Source: Sulfurisoma sp. (GTDB lineage Bacteria; Pseudomonadota; Gammaproteobacteria; Burkholderiales; Rhodocyclaceae). From it: a DNA stretch of 64,000 nucleotides. The stretch spans positions 1 through 64,000 of the forward strand of contig JAUYFI010000085.1 of the NCBI GenBank assembly GCA_030691075.1. Direction: 5' to 3'. Numbering within the stretch: position 1 is the stretch's first letter; every line of letters begins with the position of its first letter. Of the stretch, positions 49,341-58,384 are shown piece by piece. Below the pieces are notes generated by a model. The model ran no database searches, was not told the origin of the DNA, and was given only the letters and a program-made list of their open reading frames with translations. A program made the translations under genes and the position numbers.

Positions 49341-50291
49341 CTAACGACTACGCAACGACCAATCAACCGGCGCTTTTCCGGGCGCGATTGCACCGCCAAA
49401 AACATCGTGCTGGGCAAATCGGCAAACGGCCGAGATGATCGGGTGGGTGAGTTTGCGTTCATTGGTGATGGCGTAGATTTGTTCCCTGACAGTCTCGATT
49501 CTGCCCACGACCCGTACATCGCTCTGGCGAACAACGTAGGACTCGATCGCGGTCGGCGCCACAAAGTACCCGGCGCCCGCCTGGCCAAAAGCCATCATCA
49601 GCGCACTGTCGTCAAACTCGCCAACGATGCGGGGATGCAGGTGCTCGAATTCGAGCCACCGCATCAAGCGCGAGTGCAGGGCCACATCCACTCCCGGTAG
49701 CAGAAAGGGGACGCCGTCCAGCAGTTGCGGAAACGGGAGATTGCCTTTTTTGACCAGGGACTTCGCCCCAAACACGCTCACCCCGCTCTCTCCCAGGTAA
49801 TGGTCGTATCCGCGCACATTGAGATTGTCCGGCATGGGCCGGTCAGCAATCACCATGTCGAGACGATGCACCGCCAAATCGGCCAGCAGCGTCGCCAGCC
49901 GGCCTTCGCGGCAGATCAGCTTGACGGGTTCGTCCAGGCTCAGCGACGGTTCCACCAGGCGATAGGCCACCATCTTCGGAACGGAATCGGCAATGCCGAC
50001 GCGAAATGTCACGCTTTGCTGGTGTGCATCGCCACGAATGGAATCAAGCAATTCGCCGCCGAGCGAGAAGATTTGCTCGGCGTAGCCCAGCAACCGCTGG
50101 CCGGTTTCCGTCAGTTCCAGACCGCGGCCGACACGGCGGAACAAGTCCACCCCGAGGGTGGATTCGAACTCGCTCAACTGGCCGCTGATCGACTGCGGGG
50201 TGAGATGCAACTGTTCGCTGGCGCGAGCGATGCCCCCGGATTTGGCGACCATCCAGAAATAGCGCAAGTGCTTGTAATTGAGGGTTGGCAT
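49341..50291 (-). CDS. LysR-type regulator, NhaR-like
   Basis: A 316-residue LysR protein. The N-terminus LNYKHLRYFWMVAKSGGIAR and LTPQSISGQLSEFESTLGVD closely resembles NhaR, the activator of Na+/H+ antiporter and adhesin genes. The effector domain follows with SVPKMVAYRLVEPSL. It is divergent from the htpX remnant across an AT-rich 108-bp gap (TTTTATTAAATAATAATCG) with many possible operator sites. No antiporter gene is nearby. Confidence 0.9.
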   Translation of the reverse strand: MPTLNYKHLRYFWMVAKSGGIARASEQLHLTPQSISGQLSEFESTLGVDLFRRVGRGLELTETGQRLLGYAEQIFSLGGELLDSIRGDAHQQSVTFRVGIADSVPKMVAYRLVEPSLSLDEPVKLICREGRLATLLADLAVHRLDMVIADRPMPDNLNVRGYDHYLGESGVSVFGAKSLVKKGNLPFPQLLDGVPFLLPGVDVALHSRLMRWLEFEHLHPRIVGEFDDSALMMAFGQAGAGYFVAPTAIESYVVRQSDVRVVGRIETVREQIYAITNERKLTHPIISAVCRFAQHDVFGGAIAPGKAPVDWSLRSR

Positions 50292-50399
50292 CGCCTCGAT
50301 AGTTCGATTTTTTGGATGTTTTATTAAATAATAATCGATTTGCGCGAGGTCTTCATGTTGCCTACACTACACGACACCCCTGTTGAAAGGAGTCCGGAC

Positions 50400-51045
50400 T
50401 TGAAACGCGTCATGCTCTTAATCGGTACCCACTTGGCCATCATGCTGGTGCTGGGTATCGTTACCACGCTGACTGGTGCCAACAGGTTCTTTACCGGCGC
50501 CGGCCTCGACCTTGGCAAACCGCTGCTCTTCGCCGCGATCATGGGCTTTGGCGGCTCCTTTCTGTCGCTGTGGATGTCCAAGGAAATCGCCAAGTGGAGC
50601 ACCGGCGCCCGGGTGATCGACGCACCGCGGAATTCGACCGAGTTCTGGCGGGTCGATACCGTGCGCCGCTTCTCCGCCAAGGCCGGTCTGCCGATGCCCG
50701 CGTTGTCGGCTACCTCGTGGACTCGTTCCTGCGCAAGGGCGACCAACAGTCCGATGGCCCCGGCATCGGCTACATGATCACCGTGGTGATCCGCGACATC
50801 GTCTTCGGTATCCTGGCCAGCGTCGTCGTCATGCACTTCTCGCGCAAGCGCGAGTTTCGCGCCTGATGGGCTCGCCACAGTCGATGATGGCCGCGCTGCG
50901 CCGCCTGGGTGGAATGGAATCCGGTGCATTGCCGCAGAACGTCGCCACCGCCGGCATCAACGGCCGACCCGGCTGGATGGCGCTGTTTTCCAGTCCCCCG
51001 CCGCTGGAAGACCGGATTGCCGCTCTCGCGGCTGCGTACCAGTAA
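50400..51045 (+). pseudogene. htpX: htpX remnant lacking the zinc-protease site
   Basis: A TTG start with AAAGGAG seven bases ahead begins [19 protein letters not shown] and runs through [20 protein letters not shown] to GLPMP. The next HtpX piece, [16 protein letters not shown], through [11 protein letters not shown] follows in another frame. The last piece, SPQSMMAALRRLGGMESGAL to AAYQ, is in the third frame. Family members have about 290 residues with HExxH between the first two pieces; roughly 60-70 codons including that motif are gone, plus about ten after EFRA. The membrane stress protease is therefore inactive. Confidence 0.88.
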
Positions 51046-51117
51046 ACGGGCGATACCCAGCATAATGAACAGCTTCACCAGTACCAACCCAAACGTTTCA
51101 ATCAGGAGGAGAACCCA

Positions 51118-51798
51118 ATGACCATGCAAAACACTGCTCCCATCTCCATCGCCCGCCAGGGCGCCGAGTCGGTATTCGCCACGAACAAGGTGATCCGCAA
51201 CACCTACATGCTGCTGTCGATGACACTGCTGTTTGCAGCCGCCACCGCGGCAGCCTCCGTGGCGATGAAACTGCCGCATCCCGGGCTGATCATCACGCTG
51301 GTCGGTTATTTCGGCCTGCTGTTCGCCACAGCCAAGCTACGCAACAGCGGCTGGGGCATCGTCTCGGTCTTCGCCCTCACCGGCTTCATGGGCTACACGC
51401 TCGGGCCCATCGTCAGCCACTATCTCGGCCTGCCCAACGGTGGCCAGACGGTAATGATGGCCATGGCCGGCACCGCCGCGATTTTCCTCGGCCTCTCCGG
51501 CTATGCGCTGACCACGCGCAAGGACTTCAGCTTCATGGGCGGTTTCCTGATGGTCGGCATCCTGCTGGCCTTCCTCGCCGGTCTGGCCGCGATCTTCTTC
51601 GAGATCCCGGCGCTGTCGCTCACCGTCTCGGCCGCCTTCGTGCTGCTGATGTCGGGCCTCATCCTCTACGAAACATCGAACATCATCCATGGTGGCGAGA
51701 CCAATTACGTGATGGCGACCGTGACGTTGTTCGTTACCATCTTCAACCTTTTCACCAGCCTGCTGCAACTGCTCGGTTTTATGAACAGCAGCGACTGA
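51118..51798 (+). CDS. Bax inhibitor-1 (BI-1/YccA) family membrane protein
   Basis: A 226-residue protein with seven membrane helices, such as NTYMLLSMTLLFAAATAAA and ALTGFMGYTLGPIVSHYLGL. The C-terminal YETSNIIHGGETNYVMATVT is typical of the YccA branch. YccA inhibits the FtsH membrane protease; HtpX normally shares that quality-control job, so its neighbour being the htpX remnant is notable. AGGAGGAG precedes the ATG, and a strong terminator follows. Confidence 0.93.
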   Translation: MTMQNTAPISIARQGAESVFATNKVIRNTYMLLSMTLLFAAATAAASVAMKLPHPGLIITLVGYFGLLFATAKLRNSGWGIVSVFALTGFMGYTLGPIVSHYLGLPNGGQTVMMAMAGTAAIFLGLSGYALTTRKDFSFMGGFLMVGILLAFLAGLAAIFFEIPALSLTVSAAFVLLMSGLILYETSNIIHGGETNYVMATVTLFVTIFNLFTSLLQLLGFMNSSD

Positions 51799-51821
51799 AC
51801 ACCGCGCCTTGGGTCGCGAAG

Positions 51822-51852
51822 AAAAGCCGGCGGAATTATTCCGTCGGCTTTT
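51822..51852 (+). terminator. Rho-independent terminator after the BI-1 family gene
   Basis: AAAAGCCGGCGGAA, a short loop and TTCCGTCGGCTTTT form a strong hairpin ending in a T-run, 23 bp after the stop. It is the best intrinsic terminator in the window. Confidence 0.88.
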
Positions 51853-51894
51853 CCGTTCAGTGAGCCCGACCCTGAAACTCATCATTGACCGGCC

Positions 51895-52647
51895 ATGATC
51901 GAACTCCTGCTCAACCCCGAAATCTGGATCGCCTTCTTCACGCTGACCGCGCTGGAACTGGTGCTCGGCATCGACAACATCATTTTCATTTCCATCCTCG
52001 TCGACAGGCTGCCGCGCGAGAAGCAGGAGATAGCCCGGCGCATCGGCCTCTTCCTGGCCATGTTCATGCGCATCGGGCTGCTGCTGGTGCTGTCGTGGAT
52101 CGTCGGGCTGACCGCGCCGGTATTCTCGGTGCTGGGCCAGGATATTTCCGGGCGCGATCTGATCCTGATTTCCGGGGGGCTGTTCCTGATCTGGAAGAGC
52201 ACCGGCGAGGTGCACCAGTTGCTCGAAGGCGAAGAGGGGGAAGCGTCGCGCAAGGTGGCGTCGAGCTTCGCCGGGGTCATCGTCCAGATCATGGTGATCG
52301 ACCTCGTCTTTTCGCTCGATTCGATCATCACCGCCGTCGGCATGGTGAGCGAGGTCGCCGTGATGATCGCCGCGGTGGTGGCGTCGGTCGGCTTGATGAT
52401 GCTGTTTGCCGCGGGCATTGGCCGCTTCGTCTCCGATCATCCGACGATCAAGATGCTGGCGCTGTCCTTCCTCGTCGTCGTCGGCGTCGTGCTGATCGCG
52501 GACGGCTTCGGCCACCATGTGCCGAAAGGCTACATCTACTTCGCCATGGCCTTCTCGGTCGGCGTCGAGATGCTCAACATCCGCATGCGCAAGAAGGCGG
52601 TGAAGCCTGTCGAACTGCGCGAGCCTTACGTCCGCGAGACAGCCTGA
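51895..52647 (+). CDS. TerC family membrane protein
   Basis: A 250-residue integral membrane protein with seven to eight helices and the TerC signature ALELVLGIDNIIFISILVDR, then VIDLVFSLDSIITAVGMVSE. The two acidic intramembrane motifs (LGIDN and FSLDS) are thought to move metal ions, often manganese. It follows the terminator of the BI-1 gene and appears to be transcribed alone. Its exact ion is unknown. Confidence 0.93.
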   Translation: MIELLLNPEIWIAFFTLTALELVLGIDNIIFISILVDRLPREKQEIARRIGLFLAMFMRIGLLLVLSWIVGLTAPVFSVLGQDISGRDLILISGGLFLIWKSTGEVHQLLEGEEGEASRKVASSFAGVIVQIMVIDLVFSLDSIITAVGMVSEVAVMIAAVVASVGLMMLFAAGIGRFVSDHPTIKMLALSFLVVVGVVLIADGFGHHVPKGYIYFAMAFSVGVEMLNIRMRKKAVKPVELREPYVRETA

Positions 52648-52675
52648 CACTGTCGTTGGGTCCAATTCCCCGAGC

Positions 52676-52726
52676 GTCGGCAATAGAGAAGACCAGCAAC
52701 TCAGCGGGGTGCGCTGGCGATACGGC
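52676..52726 (-). repeat. 27-bp dispersed repeat, copy 9 (split form, intergenic)
   Basis: On the minus strand GCCGTATCGCCAGCG (52726-52712) is separated by about 29 bases, beginning CACCCCGC, from TGCCGAC (52682-52676). The split point is the same as in the lolB copy, and the left arm TATC equals copy 3. It lies between terC and the convergent RND transporter gene. Confidence 0.6.
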
Positions 52727-52728
52727 CA

Positions 52729-55700
52729 TTACGCCGCCATGCGTTCGCGCCACCCTTCGATCAGCGAATACACCGAAGGAACCACGACCAGCGTCAGCAG
52801 CGTCGACGAAATCATGCCGCCGATCACCGCGATGGACAGCGGCTGGTTGGTTTCGGCGCCGGCGCCCAGCCCCAGCGCGGCGGGGAAGAGGGCGAGGATC
52901 ACGGTGGCCGAGGTCATCAGCACCGGGCGCATGCGGATGGGGCAGGCGTTGCGCAGCGCGGCGTCGACCCGCATGCCCTGCGCGCGCCGCTGGTTGGTGA
53001 GGTCGACCAGCAGGATGGAGTTCTTGGCGACGAGGCCGACCAGCAGCACCAGGCCGATCATCGAATAGATGTTGAGCGACTGGTTGAACAGCCACAGCGC
53101 GGCGACGCCGCCGACGATGGCCAGCGGCTGCGCCAGCATGACGATGGCGGGCTGGAGGAAGCTGTTGAACTGGCTGGCCAGCACCATGTAGAGCAGCACC
53201 AGCGCGAGGGCGAAGGTGAATACCATGTATTTCATGGTCTTCTGGAATTCCTCGGCCTGGCCGATCATCTTGACCTGGTAGCCGAGCGGCAGGTCGGCGG
53301 ACAAGGCCTTGACCTTGGCCACCGCGTCGCCCAGCGCCATGGTCGGGCTGGCGAAGAAGGTGGTGGCGTATTGCAGGTCGTAGCGGCCGATGACCGCCGG
53401 GCCCAGCGATTCCTTGAAGCTCGCCACGGAGTCGAGGCGCACCATCTTGCCGTCCCTGGAACGCATGAAGATTTTCGACAGGTCGGAAGCCTGGCTGAAT
53501 TCGCCCTCCTTCGCCTTGATGCGGATGTCGTAGCGCTGACCGTCGCCGGGCTCGTCGTTGTATTTGGCGATGTCGATGCCGCCGGTGAGCATGTTCACCG
53601 CCAGCGCGACGTCGGCCGAGCCGAGATTGCTCGAGGCGATGCGCAGGCGGTCGGGCTGGAAGACGAGCTGCGGCAGGTCGAGCTGCAGGTCGGTGTCGAT
53701 GCGGCCGATGCCGGGTTCGGCGGCGAGCTTGTTCTGCAATTCGCGCGACAGGCGGCCGACTTCCCGCAGGTTGTCGCCGCTGAGCACGAACTGCAGCGGG
53801 TCGCCGCGCTGGCCCTGCACCATGGGGTAGGGCGCGGCGAAGGCGCGCACGCCGGCCACGTTGGCGAGCTCCTGCTTGAGCATGGCGAGCACCTGCTGCT
53901 GCGACAGCTTGCGCTCTTCGCGCGGGGCGAGGCGCACCACCACCATGCCCTGGTTCACCTGGCCGGCGCTGCCCAGGCCGACGAGGGCGAACTCGGTGAC
54001 GATCTCCTTGTGGGCCTTGAGCAGGGCTTCGACTTCCCTGAGCTTGCCGTCGGTGTAGTCGATGGAGGACCCCAGCGGCGCGCGCAGGAAGACGAGGAAG
54101 CGGCCCTCGTCCTGCTCGGGGGCGAAGGCCTTGCCGATGTTGGCGAAGAAGAAGGCGGAGGATGCGACGATGGCGGCGGTGAGCGCCACCACTTTCCAGC
54201 GGTGGGTCAGCGCCCATTCCAGCGCATGGACGTAGATCCAGTCGAGCCGGGCGAAGAAGCGGTCGAGCGCGTGATAGATGCGGCCGTGGCTCTTTTCCAC
54301 CGTGAGGTAGCGCGAGCAGAGCATGGGGGTGAGCGTCAGCGAGACGAAGAGGGAGACGATGACGCCGAAGGTGACGACCACGGCGAAGGAGCGGAAGAAC
54401 TGGCCGATGATGCCGGAAAGGAAAATGACCGGGGCGAAGATGGAGACCAGCGCGGCGGTGGCGGCGATCACCGCGAACACTACCTCGTTGCTGCCATTCA
54501 CCGCGGCGGCGACCGGGTCGGGGTCGATCTCCTCGCGGTGGCGGTAGATATTCTCCAATACGACGATGGCATCGTCCACCACCACGCCGATCAAGAGCAG
54601 CAGCGCCAGCATGGTCAGCGAATTGAGGGTGAAGCCGAAGAAATGGATCACCGCGATGGCGCCGAGCAGCGAGACGGGAATCGCCAGCGCGATGATCAGC
54701 GTCGAGCGCAGCGAGCGCAGGAAGAACCAGACCACCAGCGAGGCGAGGAGGGTGCCCTCGATCAGGTGCTGCTTGAGCGAATTGACGATCTCGAGAATGA
54801 ACACCGCGTCGTTGGAGACGATGTGCAGCTTGAGGCCCGGCGGCAGTTGCGGCCGCAGCTCGTTCTCCAGCCGCGCCTTGATCTTCTCGGCGATGTCGAC
54901 GGTGTTGGTATTGGCGATCTTGACGATGCCCAGGCCCACCGTGGTCTCGCCGTTGAAGCGCGCCAGCTGGCGGTTGTCGGTGAGGCCGTCGGTGATCTCG
55001 GCGATGTCCCCGAGGCGGACCGGCGCGGCGCCCTTCCAGGCGACGACCAGATCGGACAGGTCGTCGAGCGTGTGGAATTCGAGGTCGAGCTTGACCAGGC
55101 TCTCGGTGGTCTGGCCGACGACGAAGCCGCCGGCCATCTGCACGTGCTCGGCGGCGAAGGCGGCGGTGATGTCCTGCGCGGTGACGCCCAGCGCCGCCAT
55201 GCGGTCGGGCCGCAGGTTCACGCGGATGGTGCGGTCGCGGCGGCCGCCGAGGCGCACCTCGCCGACGCCGTCGATGGTCTCGAGGCGCTTCTTCAGCACG
55301 TTGATGGCGTACTGGTTGAGCTGCTGCTGCGTGCGGTCGCCCTGCAGGGCCAGCCACATGATGGGCTGGGCGTTGGTCTCGACCTTGGCGACGATGGGCG
55401 GGTCGGTGTCCCTGGGCAGGCGCCGCAGAGCCTGGTTGACCTTGGACTGCACCTCGGTGAAGGCGACGTCCACCTTTTTTTCCAGCGCGAAGGTGATGGC
55501 GATCACCGAGACGCCGGGCGAGGAGGTCGACTGGATGTGCTCGATGCCGGGCACCGAGTTCACCGTGGTCTCGATGACGTTGGTGACGGAGGAGTCGACG
55601 ATGTCCGGGTTGGCGCCCTTGAGCACCGTGGTGATCGACACCACCGGAAACTCGATGTAGGGATAGCGGTCCATGCCGATGCGGTTGAAGGAGAGGATGC

Positions 55701-55773
55701 CGAACAGCACCAGCACGGCGGAGAGCATCCACGCCAGGACGTGGCGTTTGATGGAAAGCTCGGGCAGGTTCAT
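52729..55773 (-). CDS. RND efflux transporter, inner-membrane subunit (HAE1 family)
   Basis: A 1014-residue proton-driven pump. It has twelve expected membrane helices in two halves, each with a large periplasmic loop. Helix 4 carries the proton-relay aspartates in LIGVVVDDAIVVLENIYRH, and the second half has VLLVGLVAKNSILLVDLTNQ. The N-terminus is LPELSIKRHVLAWMLSAVLV. Substrate cannot be read from the sequence. The periplasmic adaptor gene lies 18 bp upstream; no outer-membrane channel gene is adjacent, so a TolC-like channel elsewhere is probably used. Confidence 0.95.
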   Translation of the reverse strand: MNLPELSIKRHVLAWMLSAVLVLFGILSFNRIGMDRYPYIEFPVVSITTVLKGANPDIVDSSVTNVIETTVNSVPGIEHIQSTSSPGVSVIAITFALEKKVDVAFTEVQSKVNQALRRLPRDTDPPIVAKVETNAQPIMWLALQGDRTQQQLNQYAINVLKKRLETIDGVGEVRLGGRRDRTIRVNLRPDRMAALGVTAQDITAAFAAEHVQMAGGFVVGQTTESLVKLDLEFHTLDDLSDLVVAWKGAAPVRLGDIAEITDGLTDNRQLARFNGETTVGLGIVKIANTNTVDIAEKIKARLENELRPQLPPGLKLHIVSNDAVFILEIVNSLKQHLIEGTLLASLVVWFFLRSLRSTLIIALAIPVSLLGAIAVIHFFGFTLNSLTMLALLLLIGVVVDDAIVVLENIYRHREEIDPDPVAAAVNGSNEVVFAVIAATAALVSIFAPVIFLSGIIGQFFRSFAVVVTFGVIVSLFVSLTLTPMLCSRYLTVEKSHGRIYHALDRFFARLDWIYVHALEWALTHRWKVVALTAAIVASSAFFFANIGKAFAPEQDEGRFLVFLRAPLGSSIDYTDGKLREVEALLKAHKEIVTEFALVGLGSAGQVNQGMVVVRLAPREERKLSQQQVLAMLKQELANVAGVRAFAAPYPMVQGQRGDPLQFVLSGDNLREVGRLSRELQNKLAAEPGIGRIDTDLQLDLPQLVFQPDRLRIASSNLGSADVALAVNMLTGGIDIAKYNDEPGDGQRYDIRIKAKEGEFSQASDLSKIFMRSRDGKMVRLDSVASFKESLGPAVIGRYDLQYATTFFASPTMALGDAVAKVKALSADLPLGYQVKMIGQAEEFQKTMKYMVFTFALALVLLYMVLASQFNSFLQPAIVMLAQPLAIVGGVAALWLFNQSLNIYSMIGLVLLVGLVAKNSILLVDLTNQRRAQGMRVDAALRNACPIRMRPVLMTSATVILALFPAALGLGAGAETNQPLSIAVIGGMISSTLLTLVVVPSVYSLIEGWRERMAA

Positions 55774-55791
55774 TACAGTAAAAAAGCCGCG

Positions 55792-56922
55792 TCAGCGACT
55801 CACACCGCTCCCCTCGCCCCTCGCGGGAGAGGGGCCGGGGGAGAGGGGAGGTTTGACCGTGACGGTCGCGCCGTGGGTGAGGAAACCGGCGCCATCCAGC
55901 GCGACGGTCTCGCCTTCCTTGATGCCGGCGAGGATCTCGACCACGCCGCCCTTCTTGGCGCCGGCCTGGACGATGCGCTGTTGCGCCTTCTTCTTGCCCT
56001 CCTCGTCGACGATGGCATAGACGACCTTGCCGGCCGGGCGCAGCACCACGCTCTGCTCGGGCACCACCAGCGCGGCGGCCTTGGCGGCGATCCGTACCGA
56101 GGCATTCACCGTGCCGCCGGACTTCAGCGCGCCGTCGTTTTCGATCTCGACGATGACGTCGAGCGCGCGGCTGGATTCGGAGACGGCGGGGCGGATGTCG
56201 GCGATCTTCGCCTCGAATACCCTGCCCGGCGCCTGCGGCGAGGTGAGGCGCACCGCCTGCCCGCGCGACAGGCGCGGCGCGGCGCTCTCGGGGAAGGGCA
56301 GGTGGGCGCGCAGGCGCTGGTTCGATACCAGTTGGAACAGCGGATCGCCGAGCTTGACGTAGTCGCCCGGCGCGATCAGCTGGCTCTCGATGACGCCGTC
56401 GAAGGGCGCGGCGATGGTGGTCTTGCCCACCGCGCGCTTGCCGATGCCGGCGCGGGCCTGGGCGGACGCGAGCTGCTCGGCAATGGCCGCGCGCTGGGCG
56501 CGGGCGTCGTCGGCCGCGTTCTGCGAGAAGAAACCCTTGGCCACCAGGCTTTGTTGCCGCTCGATCAGCCTGTCCTGCTGCGCGAGCAGGGCTTCGAGGC
56601 GCTTGACCTCGGCCTGCTCGGACTGGCTGGCGAGCGCGAGGTCGGTGGCGTCGATGACGGCGAGCGTCTCGCCGCGCTTTACCGCCTTGCCGGCGAAGGC
56701 GAGGACCCGGGCGACCTTGCCCGCGACTTCGGCGCCGATCTTCGGGTCGATGGCGGCCTCGAGCGTGCCCAGCGTGTCCTCGGTGACCTCGAAGGCGCCG
56801 CTCTTGACCTGCGTCACGGTGATCAGCGCCGGCGGCGGGCCGAATTTCTTTTCCTCCGGTCGTCTGTCGCAGGCGGCGAGCAGCAGTGCGGCGCAGAGAA
56901 CGAACGGGAGGTGTCGGATCAT
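55792..56922 (-). CDS. RND efflux periplasmic adaptor (lipoprotein)
   Basis: A 376-residue membrane-fusion protein. The lipobox is LLLAAC after a short signal peptide, followed by a lipoyl/barrel-sandwich (VKSGAFEVTEDTLGTLEAAI), a coiled coil (ARAQRAAIAEQLASAQARAG) and a beta-barrel (VTVKPP near the end). The last 17 or so residues, SPGPSPARGEGSGV, are encoded by a REP-like element and are probably not native. Its start overlaps the lysA stop by four bases, an unusual coupling with lysine synthesis. Confidence 0.92.
   Translation of the reverse strand: MIRHLPFVLCAALLLAACDRRPEEKKFGPPPALITVTQVKSGAFEVTEDTLGTLEAAIDPKIGAEVAGKVARVLAFAGKAVKRGETLAVIDATDLALASQSEQAEVKRLEALLAQQDRLIERQQSLVAKGFFSQNAADDARAQRAAIAEQLASAQARAGIGKRAVGKTTIAAPFDGVIESQLIAPGDYVKLGDPLFQLVSNQRLRAHLPFPESAAPRLSRGQAVRLTSPQAPGRVFEAKIADIRPAVSESSRALDVIVEIENDGALKSGGTVNASVRIAAKAAALVVPEQSVVLRPAGKVVYAIVDEEGKKKAQQRIVQAGAKKGGVVEILAGIKEGETVALDGAGFLTHGATVTVKPPLSPGPSPARGEGSGVSR
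55807..55851. repeat. REP-like element at the 3' end of the adaptor gene
   Basis: The sequence CTCCCCTCGCCCC, TCGCGGGAGAGGGGCC, GGGGGAGAGGGGAG is a GC-rich imperfect palindrome. It overlaps the last codons of the adaptor gene and supplies its C-terminal tail. Confidence 0.6.
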
Positions 56923-58187
56923 GGTCGAGGCAAGACAGATTCGAGCGCGAAAAGTTGCGCCACTTCCTCGCGGCGGCGCACGAGGTGGGTTGTGGCGCCG
57001 TCGACCAGCACCTCGGCGGCGCGCGGCCGGGTGTTGTAGTTGGAGCTCATGGCCATGCCGTAGGCGCCGGCCGAGAGGATGGCCAGCAGGTCGCCGGAGG
57101 CCAAGGCGAGTTCGCGGCCGTGGCCGAGGAAATCGCCGGACTCGCAGATGGGGCCGACGATTTCGTAACGCCTGGTCTCGGCCGCCGTGTCGCCAGCGCC
57201 GACTTTTTTCACCGGCACGATGTCGTGCCAGGCCTCGTAGAGCGCGGGGCGGGCCAGGTCGTTCATCGCCGCGTCGACCACGGCGAAGTTCTTCTCCGCG
57301 CCGTGCTTGATTACCTCGACGCGGGTCAGCAGCAGGCCGGCGTTGCCGACCAGCGAGCGGCCGGGTTCGAACAGCAGCTTTTCCTTGCGCCCGGCGAGCA
57401 CGGCAAGCAGCGGCGCCAGGTACTCGCTCGCGGTGGGCGCGGCTTCGTCGCGGTAGCGGATGCCCATGCCGCCGCCGACGTCGATGTGCGAGAGCGCGAT
57501 GCCCTCGCCGGCCAGCGCGTCGACCAGGCCGAGGATCTTCGCGGCGGCCTCGGCGGCGGGCGCGGGGTCGAGCAGTTGCGAGCCGATGTGGCAGTCGATG
57601 CCGCGGATTTCCAGGTGCGGCAGGTCGCGGGCGCGGCGATAGAGCGGCAGCGCCTCTTCGAAGGGAATGCCGAACTTGGCGCTCTTGAGGCCGGTCGAGA
57701 TGTAGGGATGGGTCTTGGGATCGACGTTCGGGTTGACCCGCAGCGAGATCGGCGCGCGCTTGCCCAGACTGCCCGCGACGTCGTCGAGCGTTTCCAGTTC
57801 CGCCGCCGATTCGACGTTGAAGCAGAGGATGCCGGCCGCCAGCGCGGCGCGCATTTCCGCGCGCGACTTGCCGACGCCGGAGAACACGACCCTGGCCGGG
57901 TCGCCGCCGGCCGCCAGCACGCGGGCCAGTTCGCCGCCGGAGACGATGTCGAAGCCGGCGCCCAGTCGGGCGAAGACATCGAGGATGCCGAGGTTGGAGT
58001 TGGCCTTGACGGCGTAGCAGACGAGGGCGTCGCGACCTGCCAGCGCCTGGCGGTAGCCGTCGTAGGCAGCCGTCAGCGCGGCGCGCGAATAGACGTAGCA
58101 GGGCGTGCCGAACTGGCGCGCGACGGCGTCGAGGGCGACGTCCTCGATGTGCAGCGCGCCGCCGCCGTCGCGGTGAACGAGGCTCAT
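56919..58187 (-). CDS. lysA: Diaminopimelate decarboxylase
   Basis: A 422-residue PLP enzyme that forms lysine from meso-diaminopimelate. The PLP lysine is K61 in LVCYAVKANSNLGIL. HIDVGGGMGIRY binds the cofactor phosphate, and the substrate-site cysteine is in VGPICESGDFLG. A linker before that motif, KKVGAGDTAAETRR, is encoded by the 27-bp repeat; relatives, as I recall, have a short variable loop there. It starts in an ATGA overlap with lptM. Confidence 0.97.
   Translation of the reverse strand: MSLVHRDGGGALHIEDVALDAVARQFGTPCYVYSRAALTAAYDGYRQALAGRDALVCYAVKANSNLGILDVFARLGAGFDIVSGGELARVLAAGGDPARVVFSGVGKSRAEMRAALAAGILCFNVESAAELETLDDVAGSLGKRAPISLRVNPNVDPKTHPYISTGLKSAKFGIPFEEALPLYRRARDLPHLEIRGIDCHIGSQLLDPAPAAEAAAKILGLVDALAGEGIALSHIDVGGGMGIRYRDEAAPTASEYLAPLLAVLAGRKEKLLFEPGRSLVGNAGLLLTRVEVIKHGAEKNFAVVDAAMNDLARPALYEAWHDIVPVKKVGAGDTAAETRRYEIVGPICESGDFLGHGRELALASGDLLAILSAGAYGMAMSSNYNTRPRAAEVLVDGATTHLVRRREEVAQLFALESVLPRP
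57184..57210 (+). repeat. 27-bp dispersed repeat, copy 10
   Basis: The core GCCAGCGCCGACTTTTT is perfect and three bases differ in the flanks (24 of 27). It lies in lysA and encodes KKVGAGDTA on the minus strand, immediately before the conserved substrate-binding cysteine motif. Confidence 0.75.
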
Positions 58188-58339
58188 CGCGAGGCTCCGG
58201 GGGCGGTGCTACTATTGGCCGCCCCGGTGGGCGCCGCCGCGGGCTGCGGCGCGGCGGGTGGAGGCGGCAGGGTCAGCGGACCCTTGCTGCCGCAGGCGGA
58301 GAGCAGCAGCAGGCTGCCAAGAAACAGTACAGTGCGCAT
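58184..58339 (-). CDS. lptM: LptM (YifL-type) small lipoprotein
   Basis: A 51-residue lipoprotein: signal peptide TVLFLGSLLLLSAC with lipidated cysteine, then GSKGPLTLPPPP, the conserved short motif of LptM, and an Ala/Pro tail. LptM assists LptD disulfide maturation in the outer membrane. Its ATGA overlap with lysA and divergence from cyaY match the standard proteobacterial order. Confidence 0.92.
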   Translation of the reverse strand: MRTVLFLGSLLLLSACGSKGPLTLPPPPAAPQPAAAPTGAANSSTAPGASR

Positions 58340-58384
58340 GGCGGTGCGAATCGGAAAAGACGGAAATCCTAACATGGAGGCTGT

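Noticed and set aside
53371..57039. 1222-codon plus-strand open frame opposite the RND genes and lysA
   Set aside because: It spans three recognised genes on the other strand and shows only Asp/Gly/Val/His-rich antisense sequence.
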